A stretch of DNA of 64,000 bases from Acidobacteriota bacterium (GCA_031296115.1 JARLGI010000027.1:62001-126000), one strand, 5' to 3'. Shown: positions 1-8,510, counted from the stretch's first letter. The notes: generated by a model not told the origin, from the letters alone. Translations and numbers: made by a program.

Positions 1-2
1 CG

Positions 3-161
3 AAACGTTTCGGCGCGACCTACGGCGACGTTTTCATAGGAACGTTCATCGATAGCGCGATCCTGACATCAGTTCTGAAACAGGATCCACGCTACTTTTA
101 CAGAGGAACCGGCACGACGCGATCGGGGCCAGGCCGCCGGCCCGGAGTGTTACAAAAGTGA
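3..161 (+). pseudogene. 3' end of an acidobacterial conserved protein, degenerate C-terminus, cut by window edge
   Basis: The frame beginning at base 3 reads KRFGATYGDVFIG, then a hydrophobic stretch, then QDPRYFYRGTGTTRS. This resembles the C-terminal part of a protein family common in Acidobacteriota that I know only as a conserved hypothetical with a QDPRYFYKGTG motif. In family members as I remember them, the chain continues for several dozen residues after the GTG-RSR motif. Here it turns into a Gly/Arg/Pro-rich tail and stops at TGA 159-161. I infer a truncated or frameshifted 3' end. The upstream part is outside the window, so I cannot say whether the gene is otherwise intact. Confidence 0.5.
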
Positions 162-171
162 CCCATGTCAC
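158..171. promoter_or_regulatory. GTGAC-N4-GTCAC dyad (CRP/FNR-like half-sites)
   Basis: GTGAC, CCAT, GTCAC form a perfect 5+5 inverted repeat 58 bases before the GTG start of the Cys-rich gene at 229. The half-sites and 4-base spacing match the dyad at 13685-13698, and an imperfect copy lies at 46492-46505. The pattern is that of CRP/FNR-superfamily operators; which regulator binds is unknown. Confidence 0.4.
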
Positions 172-228
172 TGACGGTAAAACGGCGCGGGCCCTACCCT
201 TGGGTTAGATCTCCGCAGGAGGGCAGTT

Positions 229-609
229 GTGAGTAAGAAATCACAATCCCATCGCAAGACGACTGTCGTGGTGTGCCCGGCAAATGAGTTGCCAGCCGAG
301 GTCAGCCTCGATGAGAACCTGCAAATGGAATCGTGCTCGCGCTGGCCACAGAATGAAGAGTGTGCGCAAGCATGCATTCCCCAGGTGCAGTTCTCGCCGG
401 AGAGCCTGGAGGATTTTGCGGCAACGCACTTGGGTGAACAATGCATTGGCTGCGGAACGGTGCTGACGAGCCAGGACTGGTACAACAATCGCCTGGGCGC
501 CGTTCACCGTACCGGCGGTACACCTGACAAGGTTGTGAAAACAATCATCGCTGCGCAAGACAAGAAATCTCCGCTGTGTTCGGCGTGCTATTCCACCAGC
601 CAAACGTAA
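229..609 (+). CDS. Cys-rich hypothetical protein, putative zinc binding (126 aa)
   Basis: I do not recognise a named family. The protein has a polar, Lys-rich N-terminus. A central segment has spaced cysteines (C near residue 35, then ECAQAC), followed by a CIGCG pair near residue 81 and a final CSAC near residue 120. The CIGC...CSAC arrangement looks like a zinc ribbon or zinc knuckle, and the earlier cysteines could form a second metal site. There is no signal peptide or membrane segment, so a cytoplasmic location is likely. The GTG start at 229 follows GCAGGAGGG at a normal distance, which decides the start. It stands alone, convergent with the sulfatase gene and separated from it by a hairpin at 642-664. 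A GTGAC/GTCAC dyad lies upstream. A regulatory or metal-handling role is only a guess. Confidence 0.7.
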   Translation: MSKKSQSHRKTTVVVCPANELPAEVSLDENLQMESCSRWPQNEECAQACIPQVQFSPESLEDFAATHLGEQCIGCGTVLTSQDWYNNRLGAVHRTGGTPDKVVKTIIAAQDKKSPLCSACYSTSQT

Positions 610-641
610 GCAGGGAATTGTAGCCACTGACGTCACAGGGC

Positions 642-664
642 AGACCCAAGTTAGTTTTGGGTCT
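642..664. terminator. Bidirectional hairpin between convergent genes
   Basis: AGACCCAA pairs perfectly with TTGGGTCT across a 7-base loop. It lies between the stop of the gene ending at 609 and the stop of the sulfatase ending at 688. The loop-side T run is short on the plus strand, so termination efficiency is uncertain. Confidence 0.5.
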
Positions 665-687
665 ACCCCGGTTTGTCTGGATGCCAG

Positions 688-3192
688 TTATTCGCTGGCG
701 TGGTTGTTGCGTTCAGCCGCCTGAAGCTTCTGAATGTCGGCCGGCGACAACTGCGGCCGGTCGATGGTCAGGGTCAGCTTGTCAAGCTTCCCGGTGAAGG
801 TGAACGGAATCTGATAGTCCTGGTCGTCCACTGGTGTTCCGGTGTCGGCCCCGACGTCAAAGTTCTCGTCCCACTGCAGGATCAGCGGCAGCGTGTGCTC
901 CATCGCCTGCGTGGCCACCGCCTCGCCGTCGACCTTCAGGACCCCGGTACCGCCCTGGCCGATGCCGCTCATGTTGTTAAAGGCGAGCGTGCCCATGCCC
1001 AGGCCGTTGTACTTGAAGTCGAACTCCAGCGTGTGCTTGCCAGGCGAGAGCGCCTCCGGAGCTTGCCACTTCACTCGCTTCAGGTCGACCAGGTTCCAGG
1101 TGAACACCGGCTTGCCCTTCAGCACGTAGAAGCCGTAGCCGCCGAAGCGGCCGCCCTGGGTGACGATCATGCCGTCGCCTCCACCCTGCGGAATCTCGAC
1201 CTCAGCCTTGAAGTTGTACGACGCGTTGAGGATGCTTGGGGCATCACCGTTGGGCGTGCCCGTCATCTCACCGGTATACGTGAAAACGCTGCGTCCCGCG
1301 CTGAGACTGGGTCGCGGTGTGACCAACCGGGTCGCCACCGACGCATCGAGCGGCATGACCTGGTATTTTGCCGCCTCCTGCCAGAAAAGCTTATCCATCT
1401 CCTTCACTTTGTCCGGATACTTGGCGGCGACGTTGTCGAACTGCGTCCAGTCATGCGTGACGTCGTACAGTTCATAGGGGAAGCTCGCCGGGTCCTGGCT
1501 GACTGGCCCCGCAACCACCCAGGGTGGACGCATCACCTTGGTGCTGGCAATCCAGCCGTCATGATAGATGGCATGGTCGCCCATCATCTCGAAGTACTGG
1601 GTATGGTGGGTCGAAGGCGCGTTGGCGTTGGCCTTGTCGAAAGTATAGACCATGCTGGCGCCCTCGATGGGCTTCTGCGGGATGCCATCCACCACGGTTG
1701 GCTGTGGAATGCCGGTGGCTTCGAGAATCGTCGGCACGATGTCAATAATGTGGTGGAACTGGTTGCGGATCCCACCGGCGTCCTTGATGCGGTTGGGCCA
1801 TGCGATTGCCATGCCCTGCCGCACGCCGCCGAAATGCGAGGCGATCTGCTTGGTCCAGGAGAACGGCGTGTCGAACGCCCATGTCCACGGCACGGCCATG
1901 TGCGCATAGGTCTGGTCTGAGCCCCAGGCGTCGTAGAAATACTTCAACTGATCCTCGACCGGCACCATTACGCCGTTGAACATGGCCACCTCGTTAGGTG
2001 TGCCGATCAGCGTCCCCTCGGCGCTGTTGCCGTTGTCGCCGTTGATGTAGATGATCAGCGTGTTGTCGAGCTTGCCCATATCCTCGACGGCCTGGATCAC
2101 CCTGCCGATCTCATTGTCGGTATAGGCGACGTAGGCGGCGAAGACGTCCACCTGGCGTAGGAACATCTTCTTTTCATCTGGCGTCAGCTCGTCCCAATGC
2201 TTGAGCAGGTCATGCGGCCAGGGCGTCATCTTGGCGTCTTGCGGGATTACACCCAGCTTCTTCTGGTTGGCGAAAATCTGGTCGCGCAACTTGTCCCAGC
2301 CTTGGTCGAACAGATGCATGTCGCTGATCTTCTTGATCCATTCTGGCGTGGGATGATGCGGTGCATGCGTGCCGCCCGGTACGTAGTAAACAAAGAACGG
2401 CTGGTCGGGCGCGAGGGTATTGATGCGCTTCATGTACTGAATCGCATCATCGGCCTGCGCCGTGATCAGGTTCCATCCGGGATGGCCGACGTAGGGATAA
2501 ATCGCGGTCGTGTTGCGGAACAGGTTCGGCTCCCACTGGCTGGTGTCGCCGCCGATGAAGCCATAGAAGTACTCGAAGCCCATGCCGATGGGCCACTGGT
2601 CGAACGGCCCGTCCTGGCTGGCCTGGAAGGTGGGGACGTTGTGGTCCTTGCCGAACCAAGAGGTGCGATAGCCGTTGTCCTTAAGGATGCGGCCAATCGT
2701 CGCCTTGTCGCGGGTGATGAAGCTGTCGTAGCCGGGGTAACCGGTGGACTGCTCAGAGACCACGCCGAATCCAACCGAGTGGTGGTTGCGCCCGGTGATC
2801 AGGGCAGCGCGAGTCGGCGAGCAGAGCGCCGTGGAATTGAAATTGGTATAGCGCAGACCCATCGCTGCCACGCGGTCGAGCGCCGGTGTCGGAACTACCC
2901 CGCCGAAGGTGCTGGGGACGCCGAAGCCGGAATCGTCGGTCATGATCAGCAGGATGTTCGGCGCGCCCTTGGGCGGCTCCACGCGGGCCGGCCAGTAAGG
3001 CGTGGACTGCGCAGCGTTGCGCCCAATTTTTCCTTTGAACGTCTGTGGCGGTGGTGGAAGTTGTTTTCCATCGATCGTGGTAGTCGCGCAGGGCGAACCT
3101 GAAGGGCAGTTTGCCTGCTGCGCCATGGCCGGTGCTGCGGCAAACAGCAGGGCCCCGCCTAACAACTGCAATCCCTTCGAGAAATCTCTCAT
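688..3192 (-). CDS. Arylsulfatase, secreted (sulfatase family, 834 aa)
   Basis: Hydrolyses sulfate esters, probably in the periplasm. A signal peptide is visible (MRDFSKG, a Leu/Ala-rich core, cleavage near AMA-QQ). The N-terminal catalytic core begins with NILLIMTDDSGFG, where the paired aspartates are metal ligands of the alkaline-phosphatase superfamily. The sulfatase signature C-S-P-T-R places the Cys to be converted to formylglycine at residue 124, followed by AALITGRN. A second metal site is suggested by YINGDNGNS. The length exceeds a typical 550-aa arylsulfatase because of a beta-rich C-terminal region, as in the large AtsA/PAS-like group. The ATG at 3192 follows AAGGAG at 6 bases and is preferred over the TTG one codon earlier. 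No sulfatase-modifying enzyme gene is adjacent. The substrate is unknown. Confidence 0.9.
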   Translation of the reverse strand: MRDFSKGLQLLGGALLFAAAPAMAQQANCPSGSPCATTTIDGKQLPPPPQTFKGKIGRNAAQSTPYWPARVEPPKGAPNILLIMTDDSGFGVPSTFGGVVPTPALDRVAAMGLRYTNFNSTALCSPTRAALITGRNHHSVGFGVVSEQSTGYPGYDSFITRDKATIGRILKDNGYRTSWFGKDHNVPTFQASQDGPFDQWPIGMGFEYFYGFIGGDTSQWEPNLFRNTTAIYPYVGHPGWNLITAQADDAIQYMKRINTLAPDQPFFVYYVPGGTHAPHHPTPEWIKKISDMHLFDQGWDKLRDQIFANQKKLGVIPQDAKMTPWPHDLLKHWDELTPDEKKMFLRQVDVFAAYVAYTDNEIGRVIQAVEDMGKLDNTLIIYINGDNGNSAEGTLIGTPNEVAMFNGVMVPVEDQLKYFYDAWGSDQTYAHMAVPWTWAFDTPFSWTKQIASHFGGVRQGMAIAWPNRIKDAGGIRNQFHHIIDIVPTILEATGIPQPTVVDGIPQKPIEGASMVYTFDKANANAPSTHHTQYFEMMGDHAIYHDGWIASTKVMRPPWVVAGPVSQDPASFPYELYDVTHDWTQFDNVAAKYPDKVKEMDKLFWQEAAKYQVMPLDASVATRLVTPRPSLSAGRSVFTYTGEMTGTPNGDAPSILNASYNFKAEVEIPQGGGDGMIVTQGGRFGGYGFYVLKGKPVFTWNLVDLKRVKWQAPEALSPGKHTLEFDFKYNGLGMGTLAFNNMSGIGQGGTGVLKVDGEAVATQAMEHTLPLILQWDENFDVGADTGTPVDDQDYQIPFTFTGKLDKLTLTIDRPQLSPADIQKLQAAERNNHASE

Positions 3193-3440
3193 CAAGAGCT
3201 CCTTTTAATTGGGCGCGAGTTTAGAGCACGGCAATGGGTGACAGCTTGGACACCGGGCGGCTTCCGTCGCCCAGCATCCCTTTGAAATAAGTTAGAGGTA
3301 ACGGCGGCAGTTTACACCAGCGGGCAGTAGGGCTGCGACGGTCGAGGGCGAGCGTTGAACTTAGGTGAAAAAACGCTACTTGTACACAGTTTTCGCTTGG
3401 CGCCTGCTCATTGCAGAACTGGCTGTTGACGACTGCATGC

Positions 3441-4511
3441 TTACTCAAAGCGCTTGGGCGAGAAGGGCGCGAGATCGAGCTTGGGCTTCTGACCGGTAAG
3501 AAGCTGAGTCATCAGCAGCGCGGTGATGGGCGCCAGCAGGATGCCGTCGCGATAGTGTCCCGTGGCGGCGTAGTACCCGGGCATGGGGGTTGCGCCCAGG
3601 ATGGGGAGGTTGTCCGGCGAGCCGGGTCGCAGTCCCGCCCAGGCCTCGTGTATGCGCAGGTGCTCAAGCTCCGGCGCAGCTGCGGCAGCGGCCTTATGCA
3701 ACCGCTGGACGGTTTCCGGGTCGACGCGCTTATCGAAGCCCGCTTCCTCAAGCGTCGCACCCAGAACGATGCGGCCATCGCTGCGCGGGATGATGTAGAC
3801 CTCAGGCGTGCGCACCACGTGGCGGATGAGCGGGCCGGTATGCGGCGCCTTCGCCGCGGGGATGAGGCAGAGCATCTGGCCTTTCACCGGCCGCGTGGGC
3901 ACGCCGAAGGGTTTGATTTGCGCAGCCCAGGCGCCCGCGCAATTCACCACGGCGCCCGCCGCGTAAAATGATTTCGCGGTGCGAACGCCGGCGGCGCGCC
4001 CGCCTAGAGTGGCAATTTCTTGGACGCCCGACCCTGTGGAGAAGTCTACTCCGCGATTGCGCGCGGCTTTCTCCAGCGCGCTGCCCAGCTTGCGGGGATC
4101 GACGCTGCTCTCCGGCAGGAAAAACGTGCGGCCGCGCAGCTTGAGCCCCGGTTCCAAGGGGGTAAGTTCGGTCTCATCGAGAGGTCGAACGCCAGCGCAC
4201 GTTGGCGACTCGCTTTCCTCCAGGAACGCGATGGTGCCGGTGTCGCGCAGGTCGGGCGATTCGAAGGCGTCCTCGCGCAACTCGCGGATGAAGTCGGGAT
4301 ACATGCAGGCGCTGGCGGTAATCATGCCGGCGAGTTCAGGCGGATTGTGCGGATCGCAGTGCGCGATCATTCCCCCCGCGGCGTGCGTGGCTTCGCGGGA
4401 CGGCTCGCCCTTTTCCACGACGAGCACGGCCGCACCGCTGTGCCGCAAGCGCCAGGCCAGCGAAAGCCCAATCGCGCCGCCGCCGATAATGACAAAGTCC
4501 CACGTCTTCAC
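3441..4511 (-). CDS. thiO: Glycine oxidase ThiO (FAD-dependent, 356 aa)
   Basis: Oxidises glycine to the imine used in building the thiazole ring of thiamine. The N-terminus has the Rossmann FAD motif VIIGGGAIGLSLAWRL, followed by the ADP-ribose acid residue in VVEKGEPSREAT. The HAAGGMIA block and the C-terminal GHYRDGILLAP segment are typical of ThiO and other D-amino-acid-oxidase-like flavoproteins. The length matches the family. The start appears to be GTG at 4511, with no clear Shine-Dalgarno. No other thi gene is adjacent and I see no TPP riboswitch in the 230 bases upstream. A closely related DAO-type oxidase with another small amine substrate cannot be excluded. Confidence 0.85.
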   Translation of the reverse strand: MKTWDFVIIGGGAIGLSLAWRLRHSGAAVLVVEKGEPSREATHAAGGMIAHCDPHNPPELAGMITASACMYPDFIRELREDAFESPDLRDTGTIAFLEESESPTCAGVRPLDETELTPLEPGLKLRGRTFFLPESSVDPRKLGSALEKAARNRGVDFSTGSGVQEIATLGGRAAGVRTAKSFYAAGAVVNCAGAWAAQIKPFGVPTRPVKGQMLCLIPAAKAPHTGPLIRHVVRTPEVYIIPRSDGRIVLGATLEEAGFDKRVDPETVQRLHKAAAAAAPELEHLRIHEAWAGLRPGSPDNLPILGATPMPGYYAATGHYRDGILLAPITALLMTQLLTGQKPKLDLAPFSPKRFE

Positions 4512-4588
4512 GTTTTGATTGTAGTTGAGAAGAGAAAAGCCCGATTGGAGGCAGGAGCGAGGGAGGTTAAGTTAGCATCGTGTATTTC

Positions 4589-4644
4589 CGGGGCTGAAGC
4601 CCCGCCTTGTTTACAACTGCTCGGACGCCGGCCTGAAGGCCGGC
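4589..4644. repeat. Two tandem GGCTGAAGCC-type palindromes
   Basis: The first palindrome (4589-4604) has 7-base arms CGGGGCT/AGCCCCG around GA. The second (4627-4644) has 8-base arms GCCGGCCT/AGGCCGGC, also around GA, and is followed by GGCTCTACCC-like sequence. Related palindromes occur in the element at 7526-7668. They look like interspersed extragenic repeats of the REP/BIME kind. Confidence 0.7.
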
Positions 4645-4742
4645 TCTACCCGAGCCGGACAGTCCCCCTGGCTGGGGCGTGCTTCCGTTCTTGCCAGCCG
4701 CGTTATTATGCTGGCAGACGCGGTTGGGGTTCGAGGTGGCCA

Positions 4743-5423
4743 ATGTTCAAGATCATCGCGGTGGAACGGGAATATGGCGCGGGCGGCAGCCTGGTGGCCG
4801 CCGAGCTGGCGCGGCGCAAAGGCTGGCAGTTGCTGGACCAGCAACTGACTTGCGAGATTGCCAAACTCGCTTCCGTGGATGAGAAAGCAGTAGCGCGTCA
4901 CTCCGAGAAGTGCGACCCGTTAATGTACCGCCTCGCAAGAGTTTTCTGGCGCGGCAGCCATGAGCGCTCGCTGGCCGTCTCCGACGACAAGTTCTTCGAC
5001 ACCGACGAGATGGTCGCGCTGGCCTACCAGATCATCGAGCAGAAAGGCAAGGAAGGGAACTGCGTCATCGTGGGACGCGGCGCTCCCTATATCCTGCGCC
5101 ATCGCGTGGACACTTTCCGCGTGTTTGTTTACGGCTCGCGCGAGGAGAAGATCCGGCGCCTGGTTCGCCTGAAGATGGACCCGAAAGAGTCGGAGGAGAC
5201 GGTGGACACCATCGATGCGGAACGCGCTGCATTCGTCCGCAAATACTTCAACGCCGAGTGGCCGAGCCGGCACTTGTATCACATGCTACTGAACTCCGAT
5301 CCGGGTATCGAGTACGCGACGGAGACCGTCCTGGCGACCATGGATTCGCTAGAGCAGCTCGGAGCCAGGGCCACGTCTATTCGGCACACCGCACTCGATC
5401 CTATCCAGAGACCGAGCATCTGA
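4743..5423 (+). CDS. Cytidylate-kinase-like family protein (226 aa)
   Basis: A P-loop nucleotide-kinase-like protein of the cytidylate-kinase-like group. The N-terminus FKIIAVEREYGAGGSLVA carries a GAGG-type nucleotide loop, as in that family, rather than the classical GxxGxGK of Cmk. The VGRGAPYILR segment and an Arg-rich LID-like stretch (EEKIRRLVRLKMD) follow. The upstream sequence is open in this frame from 4020, but that part runs antisense to thiO and is non-coding by composition. The ATG at 4743 starts the conserved domain and has GAGGTGG upstream. The protein is monocistronic, and a hairpin pair follows at 5426-5465. True CMP kinase activity is not certain for this subfamily, and the substrate is unknown. 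Confidence 0.8.
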   Translation: MFKIIAVEREYGAGGSLVAAELARRKGWQLLDQQLTCEIAKLASVDEKAVARHSEKCDPLMYRLARVFWRGSHERSLAVSDDKFFDTDEMVALAYQIIEQKGKEGNCVIVGRGAPYILRHRVDTFRVFVYGSREEKIRRLVRLKMDPKESEETVDTIDAERAAFVRKYFNAEWPSRHLYHMLLNSDPGIEYATETVLATMDSLEQLGARATSIRHTALDPIQRPSI

Positions 5424-5425
5424 GC

Positions 5426-5465
5426 CCCAAAAATCCCGTTTTGGGCGTCACAACCACCTTGTGAC
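5426..5465. terminator. Two consecutive hairpins after the kinase gene; second carries GTCAC/GTGAC arms
   Basis: CCCAAAA (5426-5432) pairs with TTTTGGG (5439-5445). Immediately after, GTCACAA (5447-5453) pairs perfectly with TTGTGAC (5459-5465) around CCACC. The first is terminator-like. The second could instead be an operator for the gene at 5542, since it carries the same half-site as the dyads elsewhere in the window. Confidence 0.45.
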
Positions 5466-5541
5466 GGCTGTGCTTGCGCGCTTCTGCGGCCGGACTAAAC
5501 TGAGGCTAACGAAGGTCAACCGACGCAAGGAGGTAGACCAG

Positions 5542-5814
5542 ATGCTCGAGACTCTTCTAGAGGAAGCCCGCGGACACATCGCGGAATCCAGCAAACAATC
5601 AGAGCAGAGTAAGAAGGCTGTCAACGCTTGCGTTGACGAGGTGGTGGACAAATCGCAGCGTGCCGTCAAGCGGGGACGCAAGGCAGCGGAACGACTGCCG
5701 AGGGTTGCAGCCATCCGCTGCGAAACTCCTCCGTTGTCGGTTACCGGCGCGTTAGTGGTCGGAGTCCTCGCCGGTGGCCTGGCAGGGTGGGTCTTGGGCC
5801 GTCGCGGCGGATAG
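5542..5814 (+). CDS. Small membrane-anchored protein with glycine-zipper C-terminus (90 aa, YqjD/ElaB-like layout)
   Basis: The first 60 residues are highly charged and helical (MLETLLEEARGHIAESSKQ, then Lys/Arg-rich). The C-terminus is one transmembrane helix rich in Gly, Ala and Val (ALVVGVLAGGLAGWVLG) ending in GRRGG. This layout resembles YqjD/ElaB/DUF883 proteins and other stress-induced tail-anchored proteins, but I see no diagnostic motif. The open frame extends upstream to 5461. The ATG at 5542 is chosen because AAGGAGGT sits 8 bases before it. Function is unknown; an inner-membrane location is likely. Confidence 0.7.
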   Translation: MLETLLEEARGHIAESSKQSEQSKKAVNACVDEVVDKSQRAVKRGRKAAERLPRVAAIRCETPPLSVTGALVVGVLAGGLAGWVLGRRGG

Positions 5815-5927
5815 CTACGGCCCGGCAACTTCATCACGGCGGGACTTCGTCCTGCGAAGGTCGCGACACAACGCAAGCTAGCACTCCTGGGCCCTGGCCC
5901 CGCAACCGCAGTAGATAGGAGCTCGAT

Positions 5928-6410
5928 ATGCCACTCAATAAAGTCAAAGCGTTTCTGGATGCGAACCATGTGAAATACGTCATCATCTCCCATTCCAAGG
6001 CCTACACCGCGCAGGGAATCGCGGCAGTCTCGCATATCTCCGGCAAAGAGCTGGCCAAGAGCGTGATCCTGAAGCTGGATGGGGCGCTGGCCATGGCGGT
6101 TCTGCCGGCTTCCTATCAGGTAGATCTGGCGGCCTTCAAGCGGGCCGTGGGAGTGCGCGAGGCGCTGCTGGCAACCGAGCGCGAATTCAAGCAGCACTTT
6201 CCCGACTGCGAGACCGGGGCCATGCCGCCCTTCGGCAACCTGTACGGGATTCCGGTGTACGTGGACGAGAGCCTGACGGAGGACCAGGAGATCGCTTTCA
6301 ATGCCGGCTCGCATTATGAGCTGATCCGCTTGTCATACGAAGATTATGACCGGCTGGTGCACCCCGAGGTGTTGAGCTTCTCCTCGGCGCGGGCGCTGGC
6401 GCACGTGTAA
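5928..6410 (+). CDS. YbaK/ProX-type aminoacyl-tRNA deacylase (160 aa)
   Basis: Member of the YbaK/EbsC/ProRS-INS superfamily, which hydrolyses mischarged tRNAs in trans (for example Cys-tRNAPro). Visible family features are the conserved lysine in GKELAKSVILKLDG, the DLAAFKRAVG block and the GAMPPFGNLYGIPVYVDESL motif. The length matches free-standing deacylases. ATG 5928 follows GATAGGAGCTCGAT. It is monocistronic. The exact amino-acid specificity cannot be read from the sequence. Confidence 0.88.
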   Translation: MPLNKVKAFLDANHVKYVIISHSKAYTAQGIAAVSHISGKELAKSVILKLDGALAMAVLPASYQVDLAAFKRAVGVREALLATEREFKQHFPDCETGAMPPFGNLYGIPVYVDESLTEDQEIAFNAGSHYELIRLSYEDYDRLVHPEVLSFSSARALAHV

Positions 6411-6673
6411 AGGCTCGGCTGGCCGGAGCGGTGCAAATCCACGCATCGACGGGCGTCTGTGCCGATGTGCGCCGCTTCCGCCGGCCGCTTTCTTTTGTCC
6501 TACTGGCAGATCAGGGTAGCCGAGGGAGCTGGCAAACAGGGTGGCTGGCCCCGCGGGATTCAGCGGCGGAGGCGGTTCTAGACGGAAACCGGACAGCAGT
6601 GTATCTTTGCGGTGCGACAACGCCGCGTCGGTGAAAACGCGGGCGAACCACATGGATGGGAGCTACCAAGCCG

Positions 6674-7210
6674 ATGAGGAAGAGGCGGATTTCCGCAGGC
6701 GCAATCCTGGTATTTCTGATTTCCACCGCAGCTTTTGCGCAAAAGACCAATATCGATTGGGACCGGGGCGCGAGCTTCTCCCAGTACCACACTTATGCCT
6801 GGCAGAAGAGCCCCCATCCGGCCAAGGGATTCTGGGACCAGCGCATCATTGATGCGGTGGACAAGCAACTGGCCGCCAAGGGCCTCACCAAGGTCGAGTC
6901 CAACCCCGAGCTATGGGTGGTTTACAGCAAAAGCATCCATGAACAGAAAGAACTGGTGGGGACCGGCTACGCTTATCCTCCGGGATGGGGCTGGGGCTAT
7001 GCGTGGGGACCGACTCCGCAGGTCTATAACACCTGGGTGACCAAAGAAGGCACGCTGGTGGTCGAGATGTCCGAGGCCAAGGCCAAGACCCTGCTGTGGC
7101 GTGGATCCGTGACCGACACCATCAGCGACAATTCCAATAGGAACATCAATACTCTCGACAAGGCTGTGGCCAAGCTGTTCAAGGGCTACCCGCCGAAAGA
7201 AAAGAAGTAG
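6674..7210 (+). CDS. DUF4136-domain secreted protein (178 aa)
   Basis: The N-terminus MRKRRISAGAILVFLISTA ending AFA-Q is a clear signal peptide, without a lipobox. The mature part begins with the DUF4136 pattern (a Trp-Asp pair, then FSQYHTYAWQ), continues with ELWVVYSKS and a Gly/Trp/Tyr-rich loop, and ends with SDNSNRNINTLDKAVAKLF. DUF4136 proteins are abundant in Acidobacteriota and are thought to sit in the periplasm or outer membrane; their role is unknown. I prefer ATG 6674 (GGGAG upstream, signal peptide begins there) over the in-frame ATG at 6656. The next gene starts 15 bases downstream and may be co-transcribed. Confidence 0.82.
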   Translation: MRKRRISAGAILVFLISTAAFAQKTNIDWDRGASFSQYHTYAWQKSPHPAKGFWDQRIIDAVDKQLAAKGLTKVESNPELWVVYSKSIHEQKELVGTGYAYPPGWGWGYAWGPTPQVYNTWVTKEGTLVVEMSEAKAKTLLWRGSVTDTISDNSNRNINTLDKAVAKLFKGYPPKEKK

Positions 7211-7225
7211 GTCTGGGTTATTGCC

Positions 7226-7486
7226 ATGCGTTTGGGCGACTCCGTTGACGACTATTGCTCGCGCTGCAAACGCACCACCGATCACGCCGTGGTCGCGATG
7301 GCCGGAGAAGAAGTGCAAAAAGTCCTCTGCCGCACCTGCAACTATGAACATAAGTACCGTCACAACAAGACGGGAAGGAAAGAACTGACCAAGGAGGAGG
7401 CGTTCCAGAAAGTGCTGGCCAGCGTGACCGGTCAGCTGGGCGGAACGTCTCCGGAAGCTCCCAAGAAGAAAAAACGCGGAGGGTAA
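7226..7486 (+). CDS. Small zinc-ribbon protein (86 aa)
   Basis: Two CxxC pairs (CSRC near residue 11 and CRTC near residue 36) frame a short beta-rich segment, the layout of a treble-clef or zinc-ribbon fold. A Lys-rich tail ends PKKKKRGG. It is probably cytoplasmic and may bind nucleic acid or ribosomes because of the basic tail, but that is inference. It starts 15 bases after the DUF4136 gene and may share its transcript. Confidence 0.75.
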   Translation: MRLGDSVDDYCSRCKRTTDHAVVAMAGEEVQKVLCRTCNYEHKYRHNKTGRKELTKEEAFQKVLASVTGQLGGTSPEAPKKKKRGG

Positions 7487-7525
7487 ACAACCGCCGCGCT
7501 GGTTGGTTCAGTATCGTCGAAGCAC

Positions 7526-7668
7526 GGGTAGAGCGGCTCTTTAGCGCCGCGCCCCGGTCGAACTTTCTCAGAGAGGGCTTCAGCCCGGCGGCACTGTCAG
7601 GGCGCCGAAATGTCCGGGGCTGAAGCCCCCTTTCTTCTCGATGGTCGCCGACGCGGGCCGCTCTACCC
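7526..7668. repeat. 143-bp palindromic repeat element with 12-bp inverted ends
   Basis: The left end GGGTAGAGCGGC (7526-7537) is the exact reverse complement of the right end GCCGCTCTACCC (7657-7668). Inside are further palindromes of the GGGCT..AGCCC type, including GGGGCTGAAGCCCC around 7616-7629. No coding capacity. The family relation to 4589-4644 is clear from the shared core. It looks like a non-autonomous interspersed repeat (MITE- or REP-like). Confidence 0.65.
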
Positions 7669-7760
7669 GGTCACACCAAACCCGGAACCGTTCTGTCGTG
7701 AACGGCGCGCTGCTGCGCACCTTTCCTTTTTTTGGGCGGGAGCGACCTTGTCGCTGCGAA

Positions 7761-8510
7761 TCAGTCTTCGGCTACCCCATCGAACAGGTCGGCTTCGAAC
7801 TTCGACTCGCGCGGCTCGCGCGTGGCGGCGAGGTGATACATCTCAGACGTGCCCAGCCGCTCGCCGAGGTTCTTCCGCACTCTTTCGAACAGCGGCTTCT
7901 GTGTAGTGTGCTTCTGGAAGGCCTGTGCCTTCTTCTCAAAGCGCTCCTTGCCAATCTCGATGCGCGCCGTCACCGTCGGTGGCGCGATGGGCTGTCGGTC
8001 CGGCAGGAGCAGGTCCGCGGTTGCGTAATACAGCTTCTGCGCCCAATGCGGCGTTACGCCATTCTGAAGTTGCTCGGGATAGCGGTCGGGACGTCCAGCC
8101 CACTCAAACGCCATGGTCGCGAAGACGCCCGCCATCGCATGATCCATGTGTCCGGTCAGGCCGCCGTCGGGTCCGAATGTAATCACAACGTGCGGACGCA
8201 GCAGCCGCATGCGATGCACCAGATCGCCGACAACCGTGTAGAGATCGGTGCGGTCGAGTTTGCCGTCGGGATAGTTCAGCACTCCGCAGTGAGTGACGTT
8301 CAGAAACTTGCAGGAGGCCTCGAACTCAGCGCGGCGCAGGGCGGCGAGTTCCTCGTCAGTTTTGGCCGTGCCACGGTTGCGCGCCGCAGTTCCGGCGGTC
8401 AGACAGATGACAGACGTCTCGACACCGCGCTCGGCGCAAAGGAGCAGCGTGCCGCCAAAACCGCCGGCTTCGTCATCGGGATGTGCGGTTACACAGAGAA
8501 GCTTGAGCAT
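7761..8510 (-). CDS. PIG-L family deacetylase (LmbE-like, 249 aa)
   Basis: A zinc-dependent deacetylase of the PIG-L/LmbE/BshB superfamily. The N-terminal AHPDDEAGGFGGTL motif supplies the metal-binding His-Asp-Asp/Glu. GHMDHAMAG in the middle supplies the other conserved histidine region. There is no signal peptide, so it should be cytoplasmic. Family members remove acetyl groups from GlcNAc-type substrates (bacillithiol or mycothiol precursors, glycolipids); the sequence does not distinguish these. A second PIG-L protein, with a signal peptide, begins at 63609. The ATG at 8510 fits the family N-terminus. Confidence 0.87.
   Translation of the reverse strand: MLKLLCVTAHPDDEAGGFGGTLLLCAERGVETSVICLTAGTAARNRGTAKTDEELAALRRAEFEASCKFLNVTHCGVLNYPDGKLDRTDLYTVVGDLVHRMRLLRPHVVITFGPDGGLTGHMDHAMAGVFATMAFEWAGRPDRYPEQLQNGVTPHWAQKLYYATADLLLPDRQPIAPPTVTARIEIGKERFEKKAQAFQKHTTQKPLFERVRKNLGERLGTSEMYHLAATREPRESKFEADLFDGVAED

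Noticed and set aside
673-1920. Plus-strand 415-codon open frame opposite the sulfatase
   Set aside because: It is the antisense of a well-supported sulfatase gene in a high-GC genome; its translation has no domain or ribosome site.
2197-3102. Plus-strand 301-codon open frame inside the sulfatase
   Set aside because: Shadow of the minus-strand gene; Val/Gly/Arg-rich composition typical of antisense frames.
4020-4742. N-terminal extension of the cytidylate-kinase-like frame
   Set aside because: This part is antisense to thiO and passes through the palindromic repeats; the conserved domain begins at ATG 4743.
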